From Pseudomonas sp. RIT-PI-S (lineage in GTDB: Bacteria; Pseudomonadota; Gammaproteobacteria; Pseudomonadales; Pseudomonadaceae): DNA of 64,000 nt. Below, in pieces: positions 36,591-46,609 of this stretch (position 1 is its first letter; the number at the start of each line of letters is the position of its first letter). The stretch covers positions 1-64,000 of the forward strand of contig NZ_JANZKJ010000012.1 of NCBI RefSeq assembly GCF_025642975.1, read 5' to 3'. Both the position numbers and the translations under genes were made by a program. The notes beneath the pieces were generated by a model that saw only the letters and a program-made list of their open reading frames with translations, did no database searches and was not told the origin of the DNA.

Positions 36591-38234
36591 ATGGGCTTTT
36601 TTAACAACGCGAAACTGGCAACCAAGCTACTGAGTGCGTTCATCCTCTGCGCGCTGTTGACGCTGGTTGTGGGCGTCATCGGGGGCCGCGGGATTTCGCA
36701 GATCAGCGCCAGCCTCGATGAGGTGTTCACCAACAACATGGTGTCGCTGATCAATATCAACAAATTCAAAGCGAACGTGATCGCCCAGAACCGCGACCTG
36801 TACCGTTACCTGTCGCTGATCGCCACCAAGGCACCCGAGGATGCCCGCCGGGAATTGTTGAACAACATGAACGTCAACCGCGACGAGGCCTGGAAGGCAT
36901 TCCAGAGCTACCGCGCCACCCCGTTGGACGACGATGAACGCGCTGCTGGCGACAAGATCGAGCAGACGGACTGGCAAACGCTGCAAGGTGCCATGACCAC
37001 CGCCATCGGCCTGATCGACCAAGGCAACATCGATAACGCCCGCATGGCCTTGAACGGCCCGGTGCTGGACAGCTATCGCCAGGTACTCAAAGACGTTGTC
37101 ATCATCAATGACTCGAACGTGCGCCAGGCCGATCAAGCCGCCGCAGCCGGGCGTGCCATCTCCTCCAGCGCGACCGCGTGGCTGGTAGGCGGCATTGTCG
37201 TGGCCTTCGTGCTCGCCCTTCTGCTTGGCCTGGCGATCACCCGCGCCATCGCTCGCCCCATCGGGCTGGCTGTCTCGACCGCGCAGCGGGTGGCCAAGGG
37301 TGACCTGACGGCGGTCATCGTCGCTGACCGCCGCGACGAAACCGGCATGCTGATTACCGCCCTCGGCGCCATGCAGGCCAACCTCAAGGGCACGATCGAA
37401 GAAATCGCCAAGGCCTCGGACCAGCTAGCTTCGGCCGCCGAAGAGCTGAGCGCGGTCACCGAAGAGAGCACCCGCGGCCTGACCCGGCAGAACGATGAAA
37501 TCCAGCAAGCCGCCACCGCAGTGAATGAAATGACCAGCGCGGTCGAGGAAGTGGCCCGCAATGCGGTGTCGACCTCCGAAGCGTCGCGCAGCACCAGCCA
37601 GGAAGCCGTCACCGGGCGCAGCCAGGTCCAGCAGGCGGTGGGCGCGATCAACGGCATGGCGCGGGAACTCAACGGCTCGACCGAAACAGTGCATGCCCTG
37701 GCTGACCAGGTACGCAACATCGGCAATGTGGTGGATGTGATTCGCGGGATCGCCGAGCAAACCAACTTGCTGGCGCTCAACGCTGCCATCGAAGCGGCCC
37801 GGGCCGGTGAACAGGGCCGTGGCTTCGCGGTGGTGGCCGACGAAGTGCGTGCATTGGCGGCGCGCACCCAGACGTCCACCGGCGAAATCGAAACCATGAT
37901 CGCGGCGGTGCAAGGCACCGCGGATCAGGCCGTGCGCGCCATGGGCAACAGCCAGTCGCTGGCACAGAACACCCAGCACTTGGCCGAGGCCGCGGACCAG
38001 GCCCTGGAACGCATTACCGTGGCGGTGGCCGGCATCAACGAGCGCAACCTGGTGATCGCTAGCGCCGCCGAAGAGCAAGCGCAGGTCGCCCGTGAGGTGG
38101 ACCGCAACCTGGTGAACATCCAGGACCTCTCCAGCCAGACCGCCGCCGGCGCTAACCAGACCAACGCCTCCAGCCAGGATCTGTCGCGACTGGCGGCCAC
38201 GTTCAATCAGATGGTGGCGCGGTTCAAGCTCTAG
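36591..38234 (+). CDS. Methyl-accepting chemotaxis protein
   Basis: 547 residues from ATG at 36591 behind AAAAGGA. Membrane span about 12-34, a periplasmic four-helix-bundle ligand domain of about 155 residues, span about 195-218 (WLVGGIVVAFVLALLLGLAI), HAMP, methylation helices and the signalling hairpin GIAEQTNLLALNAAIEAARAGEQGRGFAVVADEVR. It should sense a ligand in the periplasm and control CheA. The 4HB size fits receptors for organic acids or amino acids; the ligand is not predictable. It ends 4 bp before the stop of a convergent gene. Confidence 0.92.
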   Translation: MGFFNNAKLATKLLSAFILCALLTLVVGVIGGRGISQISASLDEVFTNNMVSLININKFKANVIAQNRDLYRYLSLIATKAPEDARRELLNNMNVNRDEAWKAFQSYRATPLDDDERAAGDKIEQTDWQTLQGAMTTAIGLIDQGNIDNARMALNGPVLDSYRQVLKDVVIINDSNVRQADQAAAAGRAISSSATAWLVGGIVVAFVLALLLGLAITRAIARPIGLAVSTAQRVAKGDLTAVIVADRRDETGMLITALGAMQANLKGTIEEIAKASDQLASAAEELSAVTEESTRGLTRQNDEIQQAATAVNEMTSAVEEVARNAVSTSEASRSTSQEAVTGRSQVQQAVGAINGMARELNGSTETVHALADQVRNIGNVVDVIRGIAEQTNLLALNAAIEAARAGEQGRGFAVVADEVRALAARTQTSTGEIETMIAAVQGTADQAVRAMGNSQSLAQNTQHLAEAADQALERITVAVAGINERNLVIASAAEEQAQVAREVDRNLVNIQDLSSQTAAGANQTNASSQDLSRLAATFNQMVARFKL

Positions 38235-38238
38235 TGCG

Positions 38239-41200
38239 CTACCCCTGCGGCGTACTGCTGCGCAGCGGATAAGGCACGGCGAGGCGGCCCAGCGGAGGCT
38301 GTGCCAGCGCACCGTCCAGAACAGGCGGCCACAGGCGCAGGTTGAAGCTGCGCCGCAGCAGCCGCAGCTGTTGCGGGTAACGCATCACCGTGCGCGTGGA
38401 AAGGGTACTGGCGCCGCCTGAGCAATACATCAGGGGCGCCGTCAGGTAGCGAATGGCCTGTTCGCCAAAGCACTTCGCGACACGCTGGCGCATTTCGATA
38501 TCGCCCCGTGAGCGAACGTCCGCGAATGGGCCTACGACCTGAAGGGTATGCCGGCGCATCAAGGCGGTGACCGGCCCATCGCCAAGTATGTTGAGCCGAT
38601 CGGGATTCACCTCCCACTGCAGGCCGCCAGAGGCGTCGAAACGGATGTGGCTGGCAAAGCACAGCTGGCAACCGGGCATCTCCAGCAGCGCAGTCACCTG
38701 CACGTCCAGGCGCTGGGGATGAGCGATGTCATCGGCGTCATGGAAGGCCACGAAGGCGCCCGTCGCCGCGGCGACACCCAGGTTCCGGGAAAAGTAGACC
38801 CCACTGTTGCGAGGGTTGCGCACAACGCGCACCCGCGGGCCGGCAAAGGCGGCAATTTGCTCGGTAACGGCCGCCTCGTTGCCGTCGTCGACCAGGATCA
38901 ATTCCAGGTTGCGGTAGGTCTGCCCCAGCACCGACGCCACCGCCAGCTGCAGCAGCTCAGGCTCTGGATCGTGCACGCAGAGGATGACAGACACCAACCC
39001 GTGGTCCACCGCGGCGGGCAAGCTCGGTATTGCCAGGCCGGCTCGGAAGACCTCCAAGCGGTTGCGTCCTTCGAACGTGATAGGCACGGCACCCACATCG
39101 GCTAACCAATGAGCGAGCGCGGTATTGAGCGGTGCATAGTCATGGTGGCGTGCTCGCCACAGCATCGTGGCCATGTCACCGGCGGCGAACTGGCCCACGC
39201 TGCGCTCCACCATGGCCGTGTCGTGCAGGATGAGCGCCAGGCGCAGGTTGTCCTGGTCCGAGTCGCTAAGGCTGTAGTGGATGTCCCCTGCCGCGAGGTG
39301 AAGCCGCGCCGTGTGCTGGGTGTAGGTTCGCAGCACTTTGCTTAGGTTGTTAGCGCCTCTGCCTTCGGCAAGGAAGGCATTGACCTGCGCAACGAACATC
39401 GGCCGGTCATGATTCAACAGCGCTTGCTCGATCAAGCCCTCAGGCGCGGCATAGGGCCGATAGTCCGCATCGGTTCTGCCACAGCGGGGCAAGGTGAATG
39501 AGGCGTGTACGCCGAGCAACGCTTCGCCGACAAGCCTGGCGACCGGGACGCTGCGCAATAGCTCGAAGTGTTCCGATCGGTCGAGCGCCATCAGCAGGCT
39601 GGCCAAGGTCGCTGCGGAGGCGTATTGGCAGGCTGCCTGAATCAACCCCAGCACGGGCTTGGCCTTATAGCCGGCAACGAGCGGTGGCAGGCACTCGAGC
39701 AGCAATGCGTCCAATTGCACGGGCCCGAGGACAGTGGCGGCACAATCACATAGCGGCAATACGCTGTTCGGGTATGCCCTCACGAGCCGGCCCACTGCGG
39801 GCGCCATGGTATTGACCAGCTCTTCCTGCGCGCCTAGCAGCCAGCTGAAATGCAGCACATGGTCGAATTCTCCCTGCCCCAGCTCAAGCAGCTCCGTGAT
39901 CGAGCCGGCAGGCCCGCCAAGCAGGGCACGGGCTTCATGCCAGGCGCCAGCCTCGATTAACCGCTCCATCAGGCGTGACGAATAACGCCGCTGGGCGAAC
40001 GCTGCCAACAGCTCATCGATGGGGTCGGTGGCATGGGCCAGAGCACGCAGGCGTTCGTGCGTGGATAGCGTGGGTTGAAAGCGGACAAACGTCGCGGTTC
40101 CAGCGCTGGCCTGCAGTTGCGAGGCGAGGCTGGCGCTTCCTGGCAGGCGCCGCAGGTGCCCAAGCACCGCGTTCCACACCTGCTCAAGCGAAATTTCCCC
40201 AATACATTTGCAGCGGCTTAGGCGGGCGCTGTCGAACTGGCAGGGCGAGCACGCCTTGGCCAGCTTGACCACGTCACTGGTGGGTGCCAACGGGCCGTTC
40301 TTGATCACCGACGAGGGGCCGAAAATCGCCATCAGGGGTACACCCAGGGCATCGGCCACATGCATCAGGCCGCTGTCGTTGGAAATGAAGTACGTGCAGG
40401 CGGCGATCTGCTCGATAGTGTCCGCCAACGTTAGGCCGGTTCGATCCTCAGCGCCAGGCACGGCTTCCCCGGCGCCGCCGAAGCACAGCACTTCCATGCC
40501 CGCCGCGGCGAGCCGTTGCGCCAGTGCTTCGAAATAAGGCCAGCGCTTTGCACGCCAGCGCCCGGCCTTACAGCCCGCGTGCAGGCCAATGCGTCTCGAG
40601 GCACCCGGCAACCGGGTGTAGCTCCCAACGAAGTAGGCGCCCAGGTCACGTGCCTGGTAAGGCACCCCCAGCGTTTCCCGCAGCCCTTTGAGGTAGAACT
40701 CTGTTTCATGCAGCCGCTGCATCTTCGAAGGCGGCAGCAGCAACCGCGGCACAGCCAACCGATCCGCAATGAATGTGGGCATCTGCTGGGTGAACGCGTC
40801 CAGGATCACCAGCAAATCGAAGTGCACGGCCTCGGCATCCGCGGCGCGGGAGAATACCGTCGCCACCCACGGAGCGCCGCTGAACAACCAGGCACAGCCA
40901 GGAAAATCTTCCTGCAGCAGCACGTCCACGGGTTGCCCGAGGGCCTCTGAGAGCCGGCGGATGGCCGGCGAGCATTGCACCATGTTGCCGATACCGCCGC
41001 CGAGTACGCAGCCAACACGGTAGCGGGCAGCACGCGCCAGGGCCCGAAGCGCGTTCGGGTCGTCGGGCTTGAGCCGGGCGTAATGGATGGCCCCGCGTTC
41101 TGCCTGCTCGCCGGCGGTTAGGCAGCCCAAGCCCAACCCCAACTCGCCCGCCTCGTGAAGCAGTGTTACCCGCAAGCCGCGCAGCGCCGCGCCGATGCCA

Positions 41201-42465
41201 CTGGGCTGTGCGCTGAGGTCATGCACCAGCAAGGGCATGTGCCGCAGGGCGGATTCACGCAGCGCGTCCGGGGTGGGCGGTAAATCCGCCAAGGCCACAA
41301 GCCGTGTTTTGAAACCGAGAGTTCGATAGCAGGCCGCCAACGCCTGGGCAATAGCGTCTGGTTCCGCCTGAGCATGCATGATCCAAGCGTCGCCTTCGGT
41401 AGCTATCGGCGCTGCAAGGGGGGCTGAGGGCGCCGGTTGCAGCGTGCGATGCACCAGCCGGCTCTTTAGCCACTGCTCCAGGGCTGGGCCGTCCAGGTCT
41501 GCGGGCAAAGTGGCCAGGCAAGCTTGCAGTAGCGATGTTCGACCAAGCAGCGGGCCACCAGGGGTAACGCTGTCCGTCACCAGGCCAATGCCGTGCTCCG
41601 CCCGGCGATAAAGGGCTTCGACCACGAGGGGCGCGGGCGGCTGGTGGCTGAACAGGCACGTCCATTCCTCGGTGCAGGTCGTCAGGGCCCCGCGCCAGTC
41701 CCCTAGCAGAGAAAGGCTATCGACCGGGGGCGCAGGCGGGTTGTCGCCCGGGCTGGTAGGCAGGCGCCAGTGCAGCGCCTCGAGGCAGGCGTGCAGGGCA
41801 AACGCGCTGTCAGCATGACCGGGCAGCAGCGCAAGGGAACGCTGCAAGGGCTCAACCGCCCTGGCCGGCTCGCCGCGGGCAAGCCATTGCCGGCCGAGGA
41901 AAAAATGGGCCCGGGCTCGTTCGGCTCGTTCGCTGCCACCCTGCTCCAAGGCAGCGGCCGCCTCAACATGCTGGCCAGCGGCGCCGTATGCCCGGCCTAG
42001 CGCTCGCTGGTATTTAGGGTTCGTTGGCGCCAACCGCGCAGCGGCCTGGAAAGCTTCCACCGCTTCCTGGTGACGCCCAAGCAACGCCAGGGCGGTGCCA
42101 AGTTCGCAGGCAAGCTCGGCATTATCGGGCAGTAACTGCGCAGCCCGAATGAACGCCTGCGCGGCTTCGATGCTCTGCCCTAGCGCCCGGTGCGTCCGGC
42201 CCAGCGCCCGGTGGCTACGGCCAGAGTCGGGCTCGAGCGCCAGCGCGCGGCGAAAGGCTCGCGCCGCTGGCTCATAGCGTTTAACTGTCGCCAGGGCCGT
42301 GCCCAGGTCATGTTGGCTCGCCGCGCTGAGTGGTTGGCGATCCGCGACCACGGCATAGGCGCGGGCGGCCAGCGCGTGATGGCCCATGGCGCGAAACAGC
42401 CGGGCGGCCAACCGCCACAGCTGCAACGGAAGCCAGCGCCGCAGCTGCCTGCGCCAGCGGCTCAT
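38239..42465 (-). CDS. TPR - GT9 - GT2 multidomain glycosyltransferase
   Basis: 1408 residues from the ATG at 42465, which overlaps the stop of the upstream GT4 gene as ATGA. Residues about 30-230 are TPR repeats. Residues about 490-800 are a GT9 (heptosyltransferase-like) domain: VLGGGIGNMVQCSPAIRRLSE, ADRLAVPRLLLPP, IGLHAGCKAGRWRAKRWPYFE, SNDSGLMHVADALGVPLMAIFGPSS. A helical domain of about 350 residues follows. Residues about 1160-1370 are a GT2 (GT-A fold) domain with VSVILCVHDPEPELL, ELILVDDGN and a DxD in FHDADDIAHPQRL. One chain therefore carries two glycosyltransferase activities of different folds. Located last in the six-gene operon. The acceptor and sugars are not known. Confidence 0.82.
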   Translation of the reverse strand: MSRWRRQLRRWLPLQLWRLAARLFRAMGHHALAARAYAVVADRQPLSAASQHDLGTALATVKRYEPAARAFRRALALEPDSGRSHRALGRTHRALGQSIEAAQAFIRAAQLLPDNAELACELGTALALLGRHQEAVEAFQAAARLAPTNPKYQRALGRAYGAAGQHVEAAAALEQGGSERAERARAHFFLGRQWLARGEPARAVEPLQRSLALLPGHADSAFALHACLEALHWRLPTSPGDNPPAPPVDSLSLLGDWRGALTTCTEEWTCLFSHQPPAPLVVEALYRRAEHGIGLVTDSVTPGGPLLGRTSLLQACLATLPADLDGPALEQWLKSRLVHRTLQPAPSAPLAAPIATEGDAWIMHAQAEPDAIAQALAACYRTLGFKTRLVALADLPPTPDALRESALRHMPLLVHDLSAQPSGIGAALRGLRVTLLHEAGELGLGLGCLTAGEQAERGAIHYARLKPDDPNALRALARAARYRVGCVLGGGIGNMVQCSPAIRRLSEALGQPVDVLLQEDFPGCAWLFSGAPWVATVFSRAADAEAVHFDLLVILDAFTQQMPTFIADRLAVPRLLLPPSKMQRLHETEFYLKGLRETLGVPYQARDLGAYFVGSYTRLPGASRRIGLHAGCKAGRWRAKRWPYFEALAQRLAAAGMEVLCFGGAGEAVPGAEDRTGLTLADTIEQIAACTYFISNDSGLMHVADALGVPLMAIFGPSSVIKNGPLAPTSDVVKLAKACSPCQFDSARLSRCKCIGEISLEQVWNAVLGHLRRLPGSASLASQLQASAGTATFVRFQPTLSTHERLRALAHATDPIDELLAAFAQRRYSSRLMERLIEAGAWHEARALLGGPAGSITELLELGQGEFDHVLHFSWLLGAQEELVNTMAPAVGRLVRAYPNSVLPLCDCAATVLGPVQLDALLLECLPPLVAGYKAKPVLGLIQAACQYASAATLASLLMALDRSEHFELLRSVPVARLVGEALLGVHASFTLPRCGRTDADYRPYAAPEGLIEQALLNHDRPMFVAQVNAFLAEGRGANNLSKVLRTYTQHTARLHLAAGDIHYSLSDSDQDNLRLALILHDTAMVERSVGQFAAGDMATMLWRARHHDYAPLNTALAHWLADVGAVPITFEGRNRLEVFRAGLAIPSLPAAVDHGLVSVILCVHDPEPELLQLAVASVLGQTYRNLELILVDDGNEAAVTEQIAAFAGPRVRVVRNPRNSGVYFSRNLGVAAATGAFVAFHDADDIAHPQRLDVQVTALLEMPGCQLCFASHIRFDASGGLQWEVNPDRLNILGDGPVTALMRRHTLQVVGPFADVRSRGDIEMRQRVAKCFGEQAIRYLTAPLMYCSGGASTLSTRTVMRYPQQLRLLRRSFNLRLWPPVLDGALAQPPLGRLAVPYPLRSSTPQG

Positions 42466-43649
42466 CGCGGGCATGCCACAGGTGCCCCAAGCAACGCCGC
42501 ATACAGGCCCAGCAAGCGGCTTTCCTGGCTCTCCCAGTGAAGTTCGGCCCGGGCCCGGCACGCGTTGCGCCGATACGTTTCGCGCAATGCGGGGGCTTCG
42601 ACCAGCCGGCGCAAAGTATGGGCGAGCTGCGCGGTATCGCCCGAAGGCACCAATTCGCCCACTCGATAGCCCTGTACCACGGCTCGGATTTCGCGCAGGT
42701 CGGTGGCGACCACCGGCAAGCCGGCCATGATGTATTCGAACAGCTTGTTGGAGTCAGTGGTGGCGTGATTGAGGCACGTGTTAACGATGGGCTGAACGCC
42801 GATGTCCGCCGCCGCGCTGTAGCTCGGCAACTGCGCCAGGGGCACCGTGGGCACGATAAACACCCGACGTTCAAGCGCGGGATCTTTCGCCAACTGCCGT
42901 AGGCGCGGCCCGAGCTGCCCGCCGCCGATCAACACCAGATAAGCGCGGGGCACCGTGGCCATGGCGCCGATCAAGCCTTCCAGCCCACGGCCCTGCTGTA
43001 GCCCGCCTTGATACAGAATAATTGGCCAGCGTTGCGGCAGAGACAATTCGTCACGCAGGCGATCCGTGGGCGGCACCGCGGACCGGCGCGGGCGATTTTG
43101 CAACACCACCGGCCGTTGCACGTTGTAGGCCCGGGCGAAGAACTTGGCGCGGGCATTGGTAGTGGTAATGGTGCCGTCCATACGGGAGAACAGGCTGTGC
43201 TCAAGGGCACCCACAAGCCGGCGAAGGCTGCCATAGCCTTCGCGGCTGGTGCTTATTTCATGAGCGTCATAGACGATACGGGCCCCGCTGAGCCGCGCCG
43301 CAAGCCAGGCGGTAGGCAATACGTTCACATCGTGGGCATGGATCACATCGGCCCCCTGACGCGCCAGGCGCCAGCAGAAGCGCAGGTGGGTCAGCAGCCG
43401 GGTGGCGATCTTCCAGGCCATCCCTACCCCGCCTGACCGGCTGGCGGACGCCTTACCGCCCAAGGGCGAGCGAGGCAGCCGCCGCACTTTCACCCCGTCG
43501 TGCATGGTTTGCTCGGCCGGTGTGTGCCCGGGCGCAAGCAATGCGTGCACCGTCACCTCATGCCCCGCCCCGGCCAACGTCTGTGCCTCCTTGAGCACCC
43601 GGGCATCATGGCGAAAGTCGTTCCACACAAACATCGCGATGGTTGCCAT
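42462..43649 (-). CDS. GT4-family glycosyltransferase
   Basis: 395 residues, GT-B fold. N-terminal VWNDFRHDARVLKEAQTLAGAGHEVTVHAL and DVIHAHDVNVLPTAW; C-terminal nucleotide-sugar site IILYQGGLQQGRGLEGLI, and the E-x7-E-like motif in TDSNKLFEYIMAGLPVVATDLREIR. It probably transfers a sugar from a nucleotide donor to a growing lipid-linked or protein glycan at the cytoplasmic face. The preceding gene ends 3 nt before its ATG. Confidence 0.87.
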   Translation of the reverse strand: MATIAMFVWNDFRHDARVLKEAQTLAGAGHEVTVHALLAPGHTPAEQTMHDGVKVRRLPRSPLGGKASASRSGGVGMAWKIATRLLTHLRFCWRLARQGADVIHAHDVNVLPTAWLAARLSGARIVYDAHEISTSREGYGSLRRLVGALEHSLFSRMDGTITTTNARAKFFARAYNVQRPVVLQNRPRRSAVPPTDRLRDELSLPQRWPIILYQGGLQQGRGLEGLIGAMATVPRAYLVLIGGGQLGPRLRQLAKDPALERRVFIVPTVPLAQLPSYSAAADIGVQPIVNTCLNHATTDSNKLFEYIMAGLPVVATDLREIRAVVQGYRVGELVPSGDTAQLAHTLRRLVEAPALRETYRRNACRARAELHWESQESRLLGLYAALLGAPVACPR

Positions 43650-43652
43650 CAG

Positions 43653-45389
43653 TCATCTCCCTATTTGGCCCTCGGGCAAGCCCTCGGCGTACTGTCGGCA
43701 CTCGAACTGATCGACCGCTCGGGCCAGCAGTTGCAGCGCGGCGCTGTAATCCTGGCGCAGGTAGCGCTGTTCGAACGCGGCCAACAACGCGCACATGCGT
43801 GCGTGCGGGATGGCTTTGCGTGAGAGGTCCGGCCGTTGCCTTACCGCTTCGGTCAAGGCCGCGGCCAACTGATCGAGCTGTTCGTCGGTGTCCGCTGGCC
43901 AGCCGTAGCCCACGGTCTCCAGCACCCAATAATCCCAGGCGCACAGCGACGCCTGCCCCTCGGCGTTGCGGTACACATTGCCCTTGCCCATGCCCGGCTG
44001 GGCGAGCGCCAATGGCAGCCGGCGCAACTGCCCGACGATGTGCTCGAGCTGAGCCTCGAACACCCGCAGCTGAGCATCGTGGTAGCCCGGCCCTAACACC
44101 CGGCGCAAGCGGACCGCCATTTCCGGAGCCAGGCGCTGCCATAAGTACGACTTGGATCGGCCATAGGTGAGCACCAGCCCGGCCGGTGGCGCCAGGCACA
44201 ACAGCTGCCCCCTAAGGGAGGCCATGCAAGCGGCCAGCGGCTTGCCGTCAACCTGCTGGAAACCTGAAACATCGAACACATGGCAGTGAAACCCACCGCG
44301 GGCCTGCAGCGCGCCGAGAAAACCCGAGCGCGGCAGCTCTACACCCTCGGTCAACAAGGCGGCTTCATGCCTGGCCTGGCTCGCACGGGTGCTGTTGAAT
44401 AAGCGAAGGCACAACTGCTGCGATCGGTTATCGAACGTGGCCTCAACCTCCAGGGCCACCAGGTCGATAGCCCCTGAAGGTACCCAACGGATCGCCCCCA
44501 CTACGCAGCGGGCACCCAGCAAGCGCCGGACCGCGTCATCTACCCAGGCCCGGCGCTGGGCAGGCTCGAACTGGTGCCAGAAATCTTCTGAGTCACGCTC
44601 CTCTATCAGCACCTGGTGATCGAAGAACAATGCGGTGAGCTGAAGCCTTTTGCGGTATAGCTCTACGGCAGCACGCAGCAGCGCGGTGAGGTTGCGAAAA
44701 TACTGCCGCACCACGATGAGACTGCCTACCCCGACCATCACCGCCTCGCCGCTGTCGATGAACTGCACGATCAGGTAGCTGAAACTGCACACCAGCCCCA
44801 ACCCGGCAACGGCTTCGAGAACCTGCTCAAGGCGGCTGTCCAGCAGCCGCCTGGCCCTGGTGGACCGCAAAGCAAGCGGCAGGGCAACAAGCAACACCAC
44901 CAGGGTGAAGCCCAGCATGCCCCATAACAATGGGCGGTGGGACCAAGCCAGCGCAGCAAGGCACATCAGCGAAATGACAAGGCTGGCCAACCCCAGCGAA
45001 AACCGCCGGTAACCGGTTTCGGCGATGCTGTCCTGCTTTTCGAACAGAGCAAGCTTGTGCGCATGCCACATAGAGGTGCGCGCGCCCTCGATCACGCAGC
45101 GCTCCAGTTGACGCTTGCAGAGCAGATGCAAGCCATAGCAGGCGAACGCCGCCAGGCACAGCAGCATGATGGCCATACGGCCCTCAATGGCATGGCCATA
45201 CCATAACTGCACAGACCGGGTATCTTTCACCGCCAGCGTGAGCGCCTTCAACGGCAGGAACGCCGCGACCGCCATCAGCACCTGGCTCGCCACCGCGCAA
45301 AACGCTCCCAACAACGTGGGCAGGGTAGCCACGGCAAAGAACTTGCAGCTCAGGCTGTACAGCCAGGAGATCACTGAACCGAGGCTCAT
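43653..45389 (-). CDS. Unknown membrane protein: ABC-exporter-like TMD plus kinase-like domain
   Basis: 578 residues from the ATG at 45389 (MSLGSVISW), overlapping the upstream stop as ATGA. Residues about 1-270 have about six hydrophobic spans with the spacing and charged joining helices of an ABC-exporter transmembrane domain (LVISLMCLAALAW, GMLGFTLVVLLVALPLALRS, LIVVRQYFRNLTALLRAAVELYRKR), but no ATPase domain follows. Residues about 290-578 are soluble and end in a segment like an APH/Kdo-kinase fold: GMGKGNVYRNAEG and LCAWDYWVLETVGYGWP occupy the places of HGDLHxxN and IDWE, with the catalytic Asp and metal-binding residues mostly altered. I recognise no named family. It lies among glycosyltransferases and so may be the missing transporter or a scaffold. 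Confidence 0.55.
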   Translation of the reverse strand: MSLGSVISWLYSLSCKFFAVATLPTLLGAFCAVASQVLMAVAAFLPLKALTLAVKDTRSVQLWYGHAIEGRMAIMLLCLAAFACYGLHLLCKRQLERCVIEGARTSMWHAHKLALFEKQDSIAETGYRRFSLGLASLVISLMCLAALAWSHRPLLWGMLGFTLVVLLVALPLALRSTRARRLLDSRLEQVLEAVAGLGLVCSFSYLIVQFIDSGEAVMVGVGSLIVVRQYFRNLTALLRAAVELYRKRLQLTALFFDHQVLIEERDSEDFWHQFEPAQRRAWVDDAVRRLLGARCVVGAIRWVPSGAIDLVALEVEATFDNRSQQLCLRLFNSTRASQARHEAALLTEGVELPRSGFLGALQARGGFHCHVFDVSGFQQVDGKPLAACMASLRGQLLCLAPPAGLVLTYGRSKSYLWQRLAPEMAVRLRRVLGPGYHDAQLRVFEAQLEHIVGQLRRLPLALAQPGMGKGNVYRNAEGQASLCAWDYWVLETVGYGWPADTDEQLDQLAAALTEAVRQRPDLSRKAIPHARMCALLAAFEQRYLRQDYSAALQLLARAVDQFECRQYAEGLPEGQIGR

Positions 45390-46609
45390 CGTTTGCCCTC
45401 GCCAGGCACGGCCATGGCTGCCAGGCATTCGGCGGCCTGCGCGGCGCCATCAAACTTTTCAGCTGGCGGCAGCGGCTGGGCAATCCGGCTTAACAGGCGG
45501 TGGAGCGAGGCCTCGAACGAGCCCGCGGCCTCCATCACTACATAAGGCCCCAACGGCAGCGTTGCCCGCGCCCGTGCCAACTGGTCGTCGGCCAGGGTCG
45601 CGGGGTTAGGCACGAAGATTGCCGGCAGGCCCATACCCACAGCCTCGCAGACCGAGTTGTAGCCCGCCGCCAAGACCGCGAAGTCGAATAGGGGAAAATA
45701 ACGGCTGTTGGGGTAGTCGCTGATACACAGCGCCGCGCCTACGGGCGCCTGGACCGCCAAGGCAATCGGCGAGGCACCGATGACCACTGCATAGCCACGT
45801 TGCTCCAGCACGGCCACCACGTGCTCGAGCAACTCGCCCGTTTCGTTGATGTTCCCGGCCCCCAGCTGCACATAGACGAACCGTTTACCCGCACGCAGCG
45901 CTGCGCCCACGCCAAGCCTGAGCGCCGCTTCCTCCCGGTTCAGGCACTCGCCGCGCTCAAGCAGCAGCACCGGCGCGAGGGTGCACACACGGGCATCAGG
46001 CTGCCGGCGTTGCTCCTCGAACGGCTCGCTCGGCAGCAACACCCGCTCGAACAGCACCTCTTGCCTGGCAAGCTGCGTGGGGTCGACGCAGGGTTTGTAG
46101 CCCTGGCGACGTACCCAGGCGAACCGCACGGCACGGTGTCGGCGAATCAGCCGGCGCAAGCCGGCGTAGGGCGCGCTACCGTCGAACACGAACACGCTGG
46201 GGCGGTACAGCCGCATCAGTACCTCGATAGTGTCGCCCAACAGCCGGTTCCACTCGCGAGAGTCCAGCCCGCAGAGGCTGAACGGGCTGATGTGATGGCA
46301 GATGAAGCCGAAGCGCTGCACGATCGGTACCGCGATGCTGGTGGTCACGAAGATCACTTGCGCCTCGGGTTGGCGCTGCCGCAATTGCCGGGCAATGGCC
46401 AGGCAGCGGGTGAGGTGGCCCAGGCCAGCGCCGTTGATAGGCAGGAACATGTAAACCGGGCCACGCGGAGCGAGGCGCTTTTTTCCCTTGCCCAGCAGCC
46501 TGGCCACGCGCTTGCACACGCGGCGCAAAACACCTTCGGTCAAAGCGCCTCCAGCGGTGCGGGCCGCAGCGGAGCCAGGTTCTGGAACAGCATGCCCAGC
46601 CCGCGTCAT
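45386..46609 (-). CDS. GT28/MurG-like glycosyltransferase
   Basis: 407 residues. After an unusual basic N-terminal extension of about 50 residues come the GT-B motifs FLPINGAGLGHLTRCLAIARQL and FVYVQLGAGNINETGELLEHVVAVLEQRG, and LAAGYNSVCEAVGMGLPAIFVPNP, the MurG/GT28 donor-site pattern. It probably adds an N-acetylhexosamine or uronic acid. Its ATG overlaps the dehydrogenase stop (ATGA). Confidence 0.78.
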   Translation of the reverse strand: MTRAGHAVPEPGSAAARTAGGALTEGVLRRVCKRVARLLGKGKKRLAPRGPVYMFLPINGAGLGHLTRCLAIARQLRQRQPEAQVIFVTTSIAVPIVQRFGFICHHISPFSLCGLDSREWNRLLGDTIEVLMRLYRPSVFVFDGSAPYAGLRRLIRRHRAVRFAWVRRQGYKPCVDPTQLARQEVLFERVLLPSEPFEEQRRQPDARVCTLAPVLLLERGECLNREEAALRLGVGAALRAGKRFVYVQLGAGNINETGELLEHVVAVLEQRGYAVVIGASPIALAVQAPVGAALCISDYPNSRYFPLFDFAVLAAGYNSVCEAVGMGLPAIFVPNPATLADDQLARARATLPLGPYVVMEAAGSFEASLHRLLSRIAQPLPPAEKFDGAAQAAECLAAMAVPGEGKR

